Below are positions 50,289 through 60,015 of a stretch of DNA of 64,000 nt, piece after piece (the first letter of the stretch is position 1; each line of letters begins with the position of its first letter). The DNA comes from Icerya purchasi (Eukaryota; Arthropoda; Insecta; Hemiptera; Monophlebidae), in contig CM077115.1 in the NCBI GenBank assembly GCA_039619475.1, forward strand, positions 298,903,756 through 298,967,755. The letters run 5' to 3'. The position numbers and the translations under genes are program-made. The notes under the pieces are model-generated. The model saw nothing but the letters and a program-made list of their open reading frames with translations. It did no database searches and was not told the DNA's origin.

Positions 50289-50807
50289 GTGGAAAAGCCT
50301 CTTCTCAGGGCAACCATTGACGAGAAAATCATTTCGAACTACGTCTTTAAATATAGATTAGCCAAGGAAATATTACTAACAAACCTTGTTCAAGCTCACA
50401 ACATTGACCTGCTAGCGCTACAAGAAATACATAGAGAGTCGAAAGCGAACCAACCGAAAATGGAGAAAATGAAAGTACTCACTGATAGTGCACACAGAAA
50501 ACATGGAAGTGCCCTGCTAGCTAAGTGTGGTGTGGTGGTAGCTAATACTGAAATCAATAATCAATGTAGGTAGTAACACTGAATGCCTTAAAGCTACAAT
50601 TAATAGGTTCAGCACAGCATCAAAATACAAATCGTCTATTGAAAAACTTTGTTTCAACCAATACGTACTAATATAAAGCCGCAGGACCTAAAAATTGTTG
50701 TGATTGGCTTTAACAGTAATAGTGTAAACCGGGGTATATGCGGAGACTGATGCGAATGGCTAATTAGTGCAAAAATTGTACCGAAAGAAACTGCCTCAGA
50801 TTAGTCC

Positions 50808-51366
50808 TATTTCCTAAATTCATTCACAAACTGGCGGACCGATTTTAAAAATTCTTTCGTCGTTTACCCTGCTTCAGATAGTTCGAGCTACATCTCATTT
50901 CCAAAATAATTGCAGTTGCGTAAGAAAATTCATCATTTCATAGAACAAATATACACTCGCACATATCTGAACACATATATGACTCTTTTGGACAACAAAA
51001 CATTTTTCAATTGTATCTATTTCAATTTCCTTTATTTTTCGAATTAAACAATTACTATTATTTTTTTTTTCAAATTATTAACAGTAGTATTGTGTACAGT
51101 TCTTAAATATTTCCTACCCAGGCAAAGTCGAGAGTGTTTTGGAGTTGCAAAACAAAAAATCTGAAAAAAAAGTCTACAGCGCATTCTATTGGCTAGAACA
51201 CATGCGACATTCTATGCACGACCACACATGCGACATCACCGTGTTTTTTCTTTTTTTCTTTTTCTGTAAATCGAACAAGTTAAACCATTTCCGGCGGGAA
51301 AGTGCGCGTCCCGATGGTTACGAGTGTAGTTTATTACGTGCTGTATGTGTCGATATTCGCTGCAAG
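50808..51366. repeat. ~550-bp interspersed repeat, copy 1
   Basis: Nearly identical to 54118-54642 in the same orientation. Both include CAAACTGGCGGACCGATTTT, TTCGAGCTACATCTCATTTC, GGCAAAGTCGAGAGTGTTTT and GGCGGGAAAGTGCGCGTCCC, and both stop at ATTCGCTGCAA. This copy carries about 30 extra bases near 51040-51070. It splits the jockey-like LINE between endonuclease and reverse transcriptase. It does not begin TG or end CA, so LTR status is unlikely. Non-coding. Confidence 0.85.
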
Positions 51367-51612
51367 TAGTAAACAGAAGCTGGTGCAGCATGTTTGAAAA
51401 TTTAAATTTTAGCAAAAACATTCGGAAAGGCTAGCAGCTACTCGGCAAATTGAACAGCGAGAAAAAACAACACAACAGAACAACAACAGTGACAACCAAA
51501 ACTAAATTTCGCAATGAAAGAATGGCCATTGTACGACTGAAAAAAATAATTTTAACAAAAGTAATAATGAAATATTAGGGGCGCCATAAAGAGAGCTAAA
51601 TCCCATAAAGCG

Positions 51613-51674
51613 ACCGAGGTGTTGATTTGTTCAATGAATATGCCACCATTCATTGAACAAATCAACACCTCGGT
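51613..51674. repeat. Perfect 27-bp inverted repeat, 8-nt spacer
   Basis: The left arm 51613-51639 (starts ACCGAGGTGTTG) and right arm 51648-51674 (ends CAACACCTCGGT) are exact reverse complements. The spacer is ATGCCACC. It lies between the linker and the reverse transcriptase of the jockey-like LINE. Confidence 0.95.
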
Positions 51675-53261
51675 GCGCCGGCGATAATCAGGTTTCAACG
51701 AATGTTTAATAAATGCTTAATAAAAATGAATATTTCTAACCAGTGAAGAGAAGCTCACATCGTAGCTGTCCAGAAACCAACGAACGACGAAAATTCCGCT
51801 CAATATCTCTGTTTTGTCATTTCTACAAAATACATATTTGAATGTACGCTGCTAAACCTTATGACAGAGAAAATTGGTCAGAAACTTATTCCACAGCGAG
51901 CAGGTTTTACTCCTGGAAAGTTAAGCATCGGGGTCAGATCCTATGCTTGATGCAGCACGTATAGGAAGTTTTCAAAAAAGGTATCGTCTTTGTGAATCTC
52001 ACTACTGCCTTCAACACAGTTCGTCACCGCATAATCAAATATGAAGTATAAGAAGTCACTAAAGATTTTTACAAAAATTTCCCCGATGCTACTGATAGTT
52101 CTGAGATTTCATTTGTCACTCTAAAAAGGAGTAAGAAAGTTCCTGGAGACCTCCGAAAAGCCGAGTTGCCCAAGGTGACATCTTATCCCCCTTCCTATTC
52201 AACGTACGTATAAACGATCAACCAAAGCCTGATAATACTCGGTATTTTTAGTACGCGGACAACTTGGCTATGAGACCCAACTTTGAAGAAGTGGAAAATA
52301 CGCTAAATCCCGAAATCGGTTAATTCGTATTTAAAAAAAAAAAAAAAAATCGCCAGAAGCCAAATCCGTTAAAAACGGTGACTTGTAACTTTCATCTGAA
52401 TGAGGCAAAGGGACAACTACAAATTAAATGGAGAGATATCGACTTACAAACACACAAATAGCCTAAAAAAATATCTAGGCGTTATACTCGACAGATCGTT
52501 TACATAAAAACAACACCGTGAATCAATTTAAATGGAAACCATGACCAGAACAAACCTAATACGTAAGCTGATAGACTTCAGCTGAAAAGCTAACCGCAAA
52601 CACCCTTAGGATTTCTTCCTTAGCGCTCTGCTATACTATCGGTGAAGATACATCCCCAGTGCCGTTCATTGGACGGCAAAAAGATCGATGTGGCCCTGAA
52701 CAAGACATACAGGCTGTTAACTGCATGTCCCAAACCAACTTCTCTACCGAAACTTTACGAACTTAGCAGTATCGCTTGTCCAAAAATTCGACCGGAGATG
52801 GCTGCAATAAATAAAAGGTTTAAATCGGTCAATGACGGTAGACACCCGTTATATGAATATAAAGGATTAGCTGAAACAATACTAAAGTCCAAGCATAGCT
52901 TTCTGCGAAAGGTCGAATAGTTGTTACATGTACTGCAGAAAAAGAGGAACTTCGCATACGGAATACAAAACTATACGGTAGACCAAAGGCGGAAGCAGCA
53001 CCCAGCGAAAATCAGTTATAGAGTCTACGGGAAACAAAGTATAATCCCTACATACGGGGAATATCCGATAGCGATCGATGTGATTGCAGTGAAGTCCAGG
53101 ACTACAATCATCTGTTTGTATGTGCTCCCTTGAAATATGAACTTGGAAGTTTGTGTGCGGTGATGTTGATCATGATTTAATAAAATTTATAGAATATTGG
53201 ACGAGCTGTCGTATGTAGTCGACCGGATGATACGCGATAATAATAATTATTTCTGTCGCAG

Positions 53262-53295
53262 CTTAAGCTCACAATCCGCGACGCCCTGTCATGAG
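53262..53295 (+). mobile_element. SINE 3' tail fragment (copy D)
   Basis: GCTCACAATCCGCGACGCCC followed by TGTCATGAG matches the 3' end of SINE copies A and C (TTCACAATCCC.GACGCCCTG). No SINE body precedes it. It could be a severely truncated copy, or the tail may be a segment shared with another element. Confidence 0.5.
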
Positions 53296-54117
53296 ACCTG
53301 CTTCACTTACAGCTGAAGTCATTTGCATTCACTTTTTTCCTCATCTATATCAATAAAATAATGTTCCGAAAGTTCATTCCTTCCAAAATACCCTATATGT
53401 ATGTTAATAATTCATTAGTCTTTAATTAACTTTAAGAATCCGTTTCGAATTCCGTTAAAAGGAAGTTTTAACGCGATGCACATTTTTGGTCTGACGTAAA
53501 TATTTAATTTTCGTGATGTGCGATACCGTCTACCTATGACGGTACTGATTTATGTTCTCTGCAAAGCAATATATAATTATTCACTTGTGACCCAAAAAGG
53601 TTGTTCAACGCTTCTACATTTTTATGAAAATGCTCAAAACGTTTAATAATACTTTTTGAGCACGCTCAAGAACTGTGCAAGTTTGAAAATATCAAAGAAA
53701 CCATTTCGATTTTACCTTTTTTTAAATTTTTCCATTAATTCTTCCAAAAATTTAAACTTCAATAATAAATCTAGATTTTGAAACGGTTAATCATTATAAC
53801 ACTTAGTATTTAAGATTTTAAGTACTCTTTTTGTAATTCGCATTATCAGTTTTATTCGGTTCATTCTTACAATACGCTTTTATAATCTTACACTCTGACG
53901 TGTTTGACTTTAATCTTTTAATTATTACACTTTCCGAAGTACGGAGTAAAGTAGGTGTAATTATAAAGGATCTTGGTGGGCAAAATAGATCTATGATGAA
54001 ACTTGAATAAACTGCGACACAATATTTATAAGAGCAAAAAGTTTCTCAAAGCTTTAAGGAAAATTAAAATAGAAACTCACTGAAGATACAGTTACATATA
54101 GAGAGGAAGAGTTCGTT
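53296..54117. other. No gene recognised
   Basis: A+T-rich sequence between the LINE end and the second 550-bp repeat. Confidence 0.45.
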
Positions 54118-54642
54118 TTTCCTAGATTCATTCGCAAACTGGCGGACCGATTTTAAAAATTCTTTCGTCGTTTACCCTGCTTCAGATAGTTCGAGCTACA
54201 TCTCATTTCCAAAATAATTGCAGTTGCGTAAGAAAATTCATCATTTCATAGAACAAATATACACTCGCACATATCTGAACATATATGACTCTTTTGGACA
54301 ACAAAACATTTTTCAATTGTATTTATTTCAATTTCCTTAATTTTTTTTCAAATTATTCACCGTAGTATTATGTACAGTTCTTAAATATTTCCCTTCCCAG
54401 GCAAAGTCGAGAGTGTTTTAGAGTTGCAAAACAAAAAATCTGAAAAAAGTCTACAGCGCATTCTATTTGCTAGAACACATCCGATATTCTATGCACGACC
54501 ACATATGAGTGCACCGTGTTTTTTCTTTTTTTGTTTTTCTGTAAATCGAACAAGTTAAACCATTTCCGGCGGGAAAGTGCGCGTCCCGATGGTTATGAGT
54601 GTAGTTTATTACGTGCTGTATGTGTCGATATTCGCTGCAATT
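54118..54642. repeat. ~550-bp interspersed repeat, copy 2
   Basis: Direct repeat of 50808-51366 with a few substitutions and small indels. The shared part ends at ATTCGCTGCAA in both. What follows (TTGAATTTTT here) differs from copy 1, so this is the true right end of the repeated unit. Confidence 0.85.
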
Positions 54643-54722
54643 GAATTTTTAACAAATATTATATGCTACAAATTGTAAGAAAATGATACTGTCTAACGTT
54701 GCGATGAAGTATAGGCGGGAAT

Positions 54723-55578
54723 CGTAGTGAAGGGATAAAAATTGCAGGCGAAAGAATTTCAGTGATTCGCTTTGCTGACGATACTGCACTACTGGCGGAA
54801 AATGTAACAGACCTACAAAGGCTACTAGACATAGTTGCAGTAGAAAGCAAGAAAAAAGTAGTGTCTGTGTAAATACTAAAAAAAACGACAAAATTCATGG
54901 TAGTTGCAAGACAGCCTAATCTAAATGAAAAATTATTTTTAGACAGCGAAGAAATTGAACGAACGGAAAAATATAAATATTTAGGTAGCTGGATAACACA
55001 AAGTAATGATTCTGATATGGAAATACGTACTCGTATAGAGATGGCCAGAAACACATTTATGAAATTAAAAAACACCCTTTGCGATAGGAAATTAAGCCTA
55101 AGGATCAAGAACAAGATATTGCAACGTTACGTGTGGGGTCAGTGCTACTGTATGGAAGCGAGACATGGACCATAAAGGAAAATATGAGGAAGCGCATATC
55201 ATCATTTGAAATGTGGTGCTACAGAAGAATGTGGAAAATACCGTGGACGAAAAAGTTTGAGAAAGTACTGGAACTAATGGGAACTGACCGAATATTAATG
55301 ACAATAGTAAAAAGAAGGAAGATAAAATTTTTTGGACACTTCATGAGAGGCGAAAAATACAAATTACTACAGACAATAATAATGGGCATGATAGAAGGAA
55401 GAAGAAATCCGGGAAGAAGAAAGACCGCTTGGATAGATAATATTAAAAAATGGACCGGAATTAAGAAAACAGAAGATCTAGTCGGAATAGCAAAAGATCG
55501 AAATCAATTCCAGCAGATAATCCAATCCATACATGATGATTAAGCAATACCCGAATCGGGTGGCACGAGAAGAAGAAG
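54723..55578 (+). mobile_element. RTE-like LINE 3' end with 12-bp target duplication
   Basis: The 856-bp insertion lies between two copies of ATAGGCGGGAAT (54711-54722 and 55579-55590). It opens in mid reverse transcriptase: GIKIAGERISVIRFADDTAL (catalytic FADD near 54774), then YKYLGSWITQSNDSDMEI, a shift near 55133, LYGSETWTIKENMRKRIS, EMWCYRRMWKIPWTKK, KIKFFGHFMRGEKY, GRRNPGRRKTAWIDNIKKW and IAKDRNQFQQIIQSIHDD with stop at 55541-55543. A short 3' end GTGGCACGAGAAGAAGAAG follows, so the tail is (GAA)n rather than poly-A. An in-frame stop near 54870 and the frameshift make it inactive. Confidence 0.92.
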
Positions 55579-55639
55579 ATAGGCGGGAATGTAGAAATCT
55601 TTTTTTTGACGTGAAACGTCTTGAAAATCGCTCGTGAAA

Positions 55640-55965
55640 CGAAATTGTGAAACAAAATTACTTTTTCACCACATACGACAGAAACAGACCGTTCGGAGTT
55701 AGATGTATCGACTACTTCAATTATCTAAATATATAATTCGACTTACTGCCACTCCATTCGAACCTACAAATCCACTCTGGAATAATATTATACGGACTTC
55801 AATAGCACGTGAAAAAAACTTATTAAATGCAAAAAATAGTTAATGATCGCAATCAAGGACACCACTCAAAACATATTGGGAAACCAATCGAATAACAATG
55901 TACGGCAAATTAAAGTTGAACTGGAACATTGGGAAATATCACACCGTGCAAAAGACGTGATTGTA
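55640..55965 (+). mobile_element. I-like LINE ORF2 C-terminal region, left part (host of the piggyBac)
   Basis: Plus-strand frames give DRNRPFGVRCIDYFNYL (about 55675), a PLHSNLQIHSG segment, and just before the transposon WEISHRAKDVIVL (about 55929-55967). The reading continues after the transposon at 57717 with SRIRIGHTKLTHGHLL when one TTAA is kept, so the two parts were one coding region. Several stops lie between the motifs, showing decay. Confidence 0.7.
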
Positions 55966-56319
55966 TTAACCCGTTACCGCCCAGTGATCTATTTATAGAT
56001 CACCTACTTTTCTGAACGCCCACTGAAAACGAAATCCTCTATCACTTCTTACTGTCATTGGTTGGTTTCCTTACATAGCCGCACCCCCAAACGAATTTTG
56101 AAACATTCTTTTCCACATCAGTCCAGTAGTTAAGGTCTGAAGTTTGCCATTTCGAAGCGCCATAATGCAGTGTTCGATTTTGTATCCAACGGAAAAAATT
56201 TAAAAGTGAGTTAAACTTTTTTCACAAGTTTTACATTTTCAATACCTCTTCAATTATTCTGCGTTATTTAGATTAGAAAAATAACTGTTTTTATTATTGA
56301 AATTTAAGTTTAAACATGC

Positions 56320-56354
56320 TGATCTATAAATAGATCGCTGGGCGTTAGTGGTAA
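56320..56354 (-). repeat. Internal, inverted copy of the piggyBac terminal sequence
   Basis: TGATCTATAAATAGATCGCT followed by GGGCGTTAGTGGTAA is, reversed, very close to the left terminus with its flanking TTAA and palindrome. With the left end it forms an inverted pair about 385 bp apart, upstream of the transposase start. Confidence 0.85.
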
Positions 56355-56390
56355 CTAATATCGTTTTTTTCCCTTTTCATTTCTTCCGAA

Positions 56391-57372
56391 ATGTCTCGGC
56401 GTAAAGTGTTTCACATCGTCGAAGAAGCATTAGAATATATGTTTTCTAAGGAAATTGAATCAAATATAATTGCCATACCGCCTGATGTGAAGGAATTAAC
56501 TGACGAAGAGTGTTTTGATGATGATGAAATGACTACTACATCAGTGAAAGATCTGTCAGGTGAAGTAGAAATATTTTTACCGATGGAAGAAATAGAGGAA
56601 AAGGAACAATATGAATCGAATAACGTAAATGATTTTGACCCTAATATTATAGAGCAGCAGCCGTCTAGCGCCAATAATGAAAATAAAAAACGGGTTGATT
56701 CGAATTTATCAAAAAAAGAGCCCAAAGTAAATTGATCAAAAAATAACCCTAATTACACTTTTAACTAAGAAAGTAGTTTGTCCGGTGAAAATCTTGAAAG
56801 CATTTTAAATATTTTAGGAAATATGAATCCACTTGAAATTTTCGAGGAATTTTTAACTTCCAAATTTTACGAATTCATAAGAAATGAAAGAGAAAGATAT
56901 GCAAAAGAGTGTAAAAACAAGCCAGAATTTTCAGTTACAGTTGATGATTTGAAGAGTTTTATTGGTTTTTTGATTTTCTCCGGCTACCACACCTTATCCA
57001 GTGAATCAAATGCGTGGAAAAAAATGGTACTGGCCAATCTTTACAAGAGTTATTGGCATGGCTGTCGTAAATACTTATATTCTGTTCAATTTAACAAATT
57101 GTGAAAAGATAAGTATAAAAGACATCCGAAGATATATTGCTGTTGCGTACCTCAAACGAGGAACACATTCTACAAAAAGCATTAGAAGACCTCCGATGAA
57201 GTCATCTAGATCAAAAGTGACAGACCCTGTGCGTTTGGATAGAAAAAACCATGTTATAGGTAAAAGACAAAACCAAAAAAAGATGCCAATTTCAGAAATG
57301 TGAGGTCTTACGTTTTGTACAAAATGCAATGTAACGCTTTGTGTGAAATGTTTTCCGTTATATCACACTTAA
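56391..57372 (+). pseudogene. piggyBac transposase remnant (catalytic core deleted)
   Basis: The start ATG (MSRRKVFHIVEEALEYMF) opens an acidic N-terminal region of 114 codons ending at 56735. After a break, the next frame (56778-57005) reads NMNPLEIFEEFLTSKFYEFI and VDDLKSFIGFLIFSGYHTLS, the conserved start of the piggyBac DDE domain. The sequence then jumps, near 57005, to GKKWYWPIF and MAVVNTYILFNL, which in the family lie after the third catalytic Asp, and on to DIRRYIAVAYLKRG. An in-frame TGA at 57301-57303 precedes FCTKCNVTLCVKCFPLYH, the C-terminal Cys-rich domain, with stop at 57370-57372. All three catalytic Asp residues are absent; roughly 250 residues are missing against the usual 550-600. 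Confidence 0.9.
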
Positions 57373-57552
57373 TTATTGCAAATTTTCTCTATAAAAATGT
57401 AACTATGTAAGTTTAGATCAGTAAAATAAGATTTTTTCTTTGAAATACCTGTAGTTGTTTTGAATTTTACAAAAATTTCATTTTTTTTTTTTACTAAATT
57501 CGCAAATTTTTAAATATAAATTCAGAGGAAAGTTATTTACTTTTTTATTACC

Positions 57553-57585
57553 AGTAGCACCCAGCGATCTATTTATAGATCACCT
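57553..57585 (+). repeat. Internal direct copy of piggyBac subterminal palindrome
   Basis: AGTAGCACCCAGCGATCTAT followed by TTATAGATCACC resembles the left-end block, in the same orientation, about 130 bp inside the right end. Confidence 0.8.
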
Positions 57586-57716
57586 ATTATCTCAACTGCT
57601 AATTACAGTAAATTAATAAAACTTCAGAATTACTCTATTTATGATGTATGAAATGTAATTTAAAAATATTTTTCAAAAATTCTCATTTTAAAATAGCTTG
57701 GGCGTTAAGGGGTTAA

Positions 57717-58190
57717 GCAGAATCCGCATCGGCCACACAAAACTAACACACGGACATTTACTGTAAAGTAAACCTCCACTATCATGTGTGCTTTGTGGTA
57801 CTCAAAGTCCGTCCGTTGACCATGTTATCTCCGTATATCAAAAACTCAACAAGGAGCGCGAGTAAGCTTTCTCATCCGCAGACACGAGAAGAATTATTGT
57901 GGAAGAGGCGCTTAGTAATGATGAAGCTGCAGTCCAAAATACTTTTAGATTCTTAAAAGCTGTAAACTTATTCCATAAGATATGATTTCTAGTTTACAAA
58001 TTGAAGAACTGTTTGTAATTATTGTTTTTTGATTTTTAAAGTGTGTAAACTTGTAAAAGATATAATTTTCCGTTTAAATAGTATAAAATTATCTGTAAAT
58101 ATCTGAATTGTAATGTATAGGCGACGCAAATGACCTAGAAGTCGAGCGTCTATAAATAAATATATAATTTGAAATTAGAAGATATATTAT
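57717..58190 (+). mobile_element. I-like LINE ORF2 C-terminus and 3' end, right part
   Basis: Continues the LINE cut by the piggyBac element: SRIRIGHTKLTHGHLL (57716-57764), PLSCVLCGTQSPSVDHVISV (knuckle with the last Cys lost), and EALSNDEAAVQNTFRFLKAV ending at a stop near 57985. The 3' UTR ends with GGCGACGCAAATGACCTAGA near 58120 and an A+T-rich ATAAATAAATATA tail. A stop in place of a codon after HGHLL shows it was not functional. Confidence 0.75.
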
Positions 58191-58303
58191 ATAAAGTTGC
58201 AAGAAAAAAAATCGTACAGACCGTTTTATAGTAACTAGAGAGTTAATATTTTTTTCAATCGACGTATTTTTTTTGGCATATCATAAAAAAATTATAAGAT
58301 CTT
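58191..58303. repeat. Partial satellite-like unit (left edge)
   Basis: Diverged match to the end of the ~330-bp unit: GTACAGACCGTTTTATAGTA, the T-run and ATCGACGTATTTT resemble TCCACAGCCC.TT..ATGGTA, the T-run and ATGATGTATTTC of the full units. Confidence 0.5.
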
Positions 58304-59042
58304 AAAAATATTAAAATTAAAGGCCCCAAATTTCAAAAAATGTAAACATAAAGTTTTAAGAAAAATATTTACAGCCGGATCTATATGAGTTATGGTATTA
58401 ATTTTCTTTTTAACCAGCTCACTATGGTCTCCAAAATACAGGAAAAATAAAAAATTCGAAAAATATTGATATTCAGGGACCAAAATTTGTGAAAATACGC
58501 TTAAAGCCGTAACCCCGGAAACTATAAAAAAGTCCACAGCCCTTTCCATGGTAGCTGGAAGGTCATTCTTTTTTTTTAAATGATGTATTTCAACCGCTAG
58601 AATATAGGAAGAATACGAAACCCCCAAAATTTTGAAATCAAAAGACCTAAATTTTGAAAAATGTGAAAATCAAGTTTCAAGAAAACAATTTTTAAAAAAT
58701 TCCTCAGCCAGATCTATATGAGTTACGGTATTTATTTTCTTTTTAACCTGCACACTAAGGTCTCCAGAATACAGGAAAAATAAAAAATTCGAAAAATTTT
58801 GATATTTTGGGGACCAAAATTTGAAAAAATACATGCTTAAGGAGGAAATACTGGAAACTAAAAAAAAGTCTACAGCTCTTTCGATGGTAGCTGGAGGGTA
58901 ATTTTTTTTTTTTTTTTAATGATGTATTTCAACCGCTGGAATATAGGAAAAATACGAAACCTCAAAAATTTTAAAATTAAAGGGCCCAAATTTTAAAAAA
59001 TGTTAAAATTAAGTTTTAAGAAAAACATTTTTAAAAAATTGC
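58304..59042. repeat. ~330-bp tandem repeat, 2.2 units
   Basis: Unit 1 (58304-58625) and unit 2 (58626-58963) share AGCC.GATCTATATGAGTTA, ATTTTCTTTTTAACC, AATACAGGAAAAATAAAAAA, TTCGATGGTAGCTGGA-like and AATGATGTATTTCAACCGCT. A third unit starts at 58964 and is cut at about 59042, where Helitron-like sequence begins. Units differ by substitutions and small indels, so the array is not recently homogenised. Confidence 0.85.
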
Positions 59043-59083
59043 GAGAAAAGTTATTATGTGGAAAGAAAATGAATTAGATTCTG

Positions 59084-59740
59084 CTTACGAATTTTTGCAA
59101 TATCCATTATTTAATACATGGTTCAGTTGGTTGGTCAGTAGATATGGTAGATAATAAAAATCTCAGACAAAATATTACAGATATTTGTTATTATCAGAAT
59201 CACGATAGATTAGGACAAGAAAACTTTGTTGACATGTGGTGTTTGGTGGAAGAAAAAAAATTACGGTTTATTAGATTTAATCAAATAAAAATCCTAATAA
59301 TGGCTACTCGAAGTGAAATAGACAAATGTATCGCAGCTAAAGGAGGTCCGAAACAAGGAAAAATTTACCTTCCAAGCTCATGTACACATGGTCCGCGTTA
59401 TATGCAATTAGTCTGGCAGTTGTTGCCAGATTAGCCAACCCATTGTATTTTATTACGATGACGTGTAATCCTAATTGGATAGAAATAAAATTAAATTTAA
59501 ATGAATAGCAACATCATATCAATTGTCCAGATTTATATTGTAGGATATTCCAATTAAAATTAAATGATTTATTAAAAGTTTTGAAAGTCAGGTGAAATTT
59601 TTAGAGAAATGGTTTATATTTTATACGCAATCGAATTCTAAAAGAGACGTCTATCTCAAGAGTAAAAAATTGGTCCGTAACTAATGAAGAGGTTAATAAT
59701 TTTGTTCAAGCCACAATCCGAATTTCTAAAATTTGGTTCT
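59084..59740 (+). pseudogene. Helitron Rep N-terminal domain remnant
   Basis: A frame at 59144-59434 reads ENFVDMWCLVEEKKLRFIRF, then IYLPSSCTHGPRYMQLVWQ. In the next frame ARLANPLYFITMTCNPNWIE follows (about 59425-59485), then FQLKLNDLLKVLK, and in a third frame EIFREMVYILYAIEF. This is the Helitron-like N-terminal domain order: VDxYxKxExxRLxxIR, LPSSFxGxPRYM, ITFTCNPxW, FxxKLxxLxxxL, GxxxxxVYxIEFQKRGLPH. The HUH nickase and helicase motifs further downstream were not found. Stops and frameshifts are frequent. Satellite-like repeat sequence lies on both sides. Confidence 0.8.
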
Positions 59741-59784
59741 TTAAGTTATAACATTTTTTCCCATTTATTTATTTCCACATTATA

Positions 59785-60015
59785 AAGTCGAAAAGACACC
59801 AACTCAAAAAAAAAATATCTCCAGCTGCTATAGAATGAAACTAGGGACATTTTCTCTATTTTTTGCTTTATATCTAATGGACCCGAAATATTACAGTCGT
59901 GGGAGAAAAATTCGAAAAAAGTCGACAGCCCTCATAACAGGTACAGTTTTTTTTGTTTTTTTTTTTAATCAACGTCGTTTCATTAAAACACAGGAAAAAC
60001 ATGAAATATCCAAAA
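59785..60015. repeat. Diverged satellite-like unit right of the Helitron remnant
   Basis: Shares AAAAGTCGACAGCCCTCATA, the following T-run and AACACAGGAAAAACATGAAA with the ~330-bp units, in the same orientation, but is strongly diverged. Confidence 0.55.

Larger units (their letters stand above)
50289..53225 (+). mobile_element. Jockey-like LINE ORF2 (endonuclease and reverse transcriptase), decayed and interrupted
   Basis: Plus-strand frames begin with an endonuclease region: LVQAHNIDLLALQEIHRES (about 50390) and a VVIGFNSNSVN segment in the VVGDFNSH position (about 50697). After the inserted repeat (50808-51366) come a linker with QLLGKLNSEKKQHNRTT (about 51440), HIVAVQKPTNDEN (about 51750), KLIPQRAGFTPGK (about 51880), FVNLTTAFNTVRHRI (about 51990), a degenerate AELPKVTSY stretch in the QGSVLSP position, YLGVILDRSF (about 52475) and ACPKPTSLPKLYELSSIACP (about 52725). 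HLFVCAPL (about 53110) ends the protein near 53225. Stops and frame changes are many. Order and motifs match jockey-like ORF2. Confidence 0.85.
55966..57716 (+). mobile_element. piggyBac-type DNA transposon, internally deleted, with TTAA duplication
   Basis: The element runs from CCCGTTACCGCCCA (55970-55983) to TGGGCGTTAAGGGG (57699-57712), inverted ends differing at two positions. TTAA flanks both sides (55966-55969 and 57713-57716), the invariant piggyBac target. It sits inside the C-terminal coding region of an I-like LINE. Removing the element and one TTAA leaves the LINE frame continuous across the site (VIVL|SRIRIGH). The palindrome GTGATCTATTTATAGATCAC occurs near the left end (55984-56003), with close copies at about 56320-56337 (inverted context) and 57565-57583. 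Ends are well preserved, so the copy may once have been mobilised in trans. Confidence 0.92.

Noticed and set aside
50808..54642. The ~550-bp direct repeats as LTRs of one retrotransposon
   Set aside because: No TG...CA ends, primer-binding site, gag or integrase; the DNA between them is a LINE in mid-ORF.
54659..55114. 151-codon minus-strand open frame
   Set aside because: It lies antisense to the RTE-like reverse transcriptase with its FADD and YLGSW motifs.
56411..56725. 104-codon minus-strand open frame rich in Ser
   Set aside because: Antisense to the acidic N-terminus of the piggyBac transposase; acidic codons read backwards give Ser/Phe-rich frames.
58292..58627. 111-codon minus-strand open frame
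   Set aside because: It spans exactly one satellite-like unit and is not kept open in the neighbouring unit.
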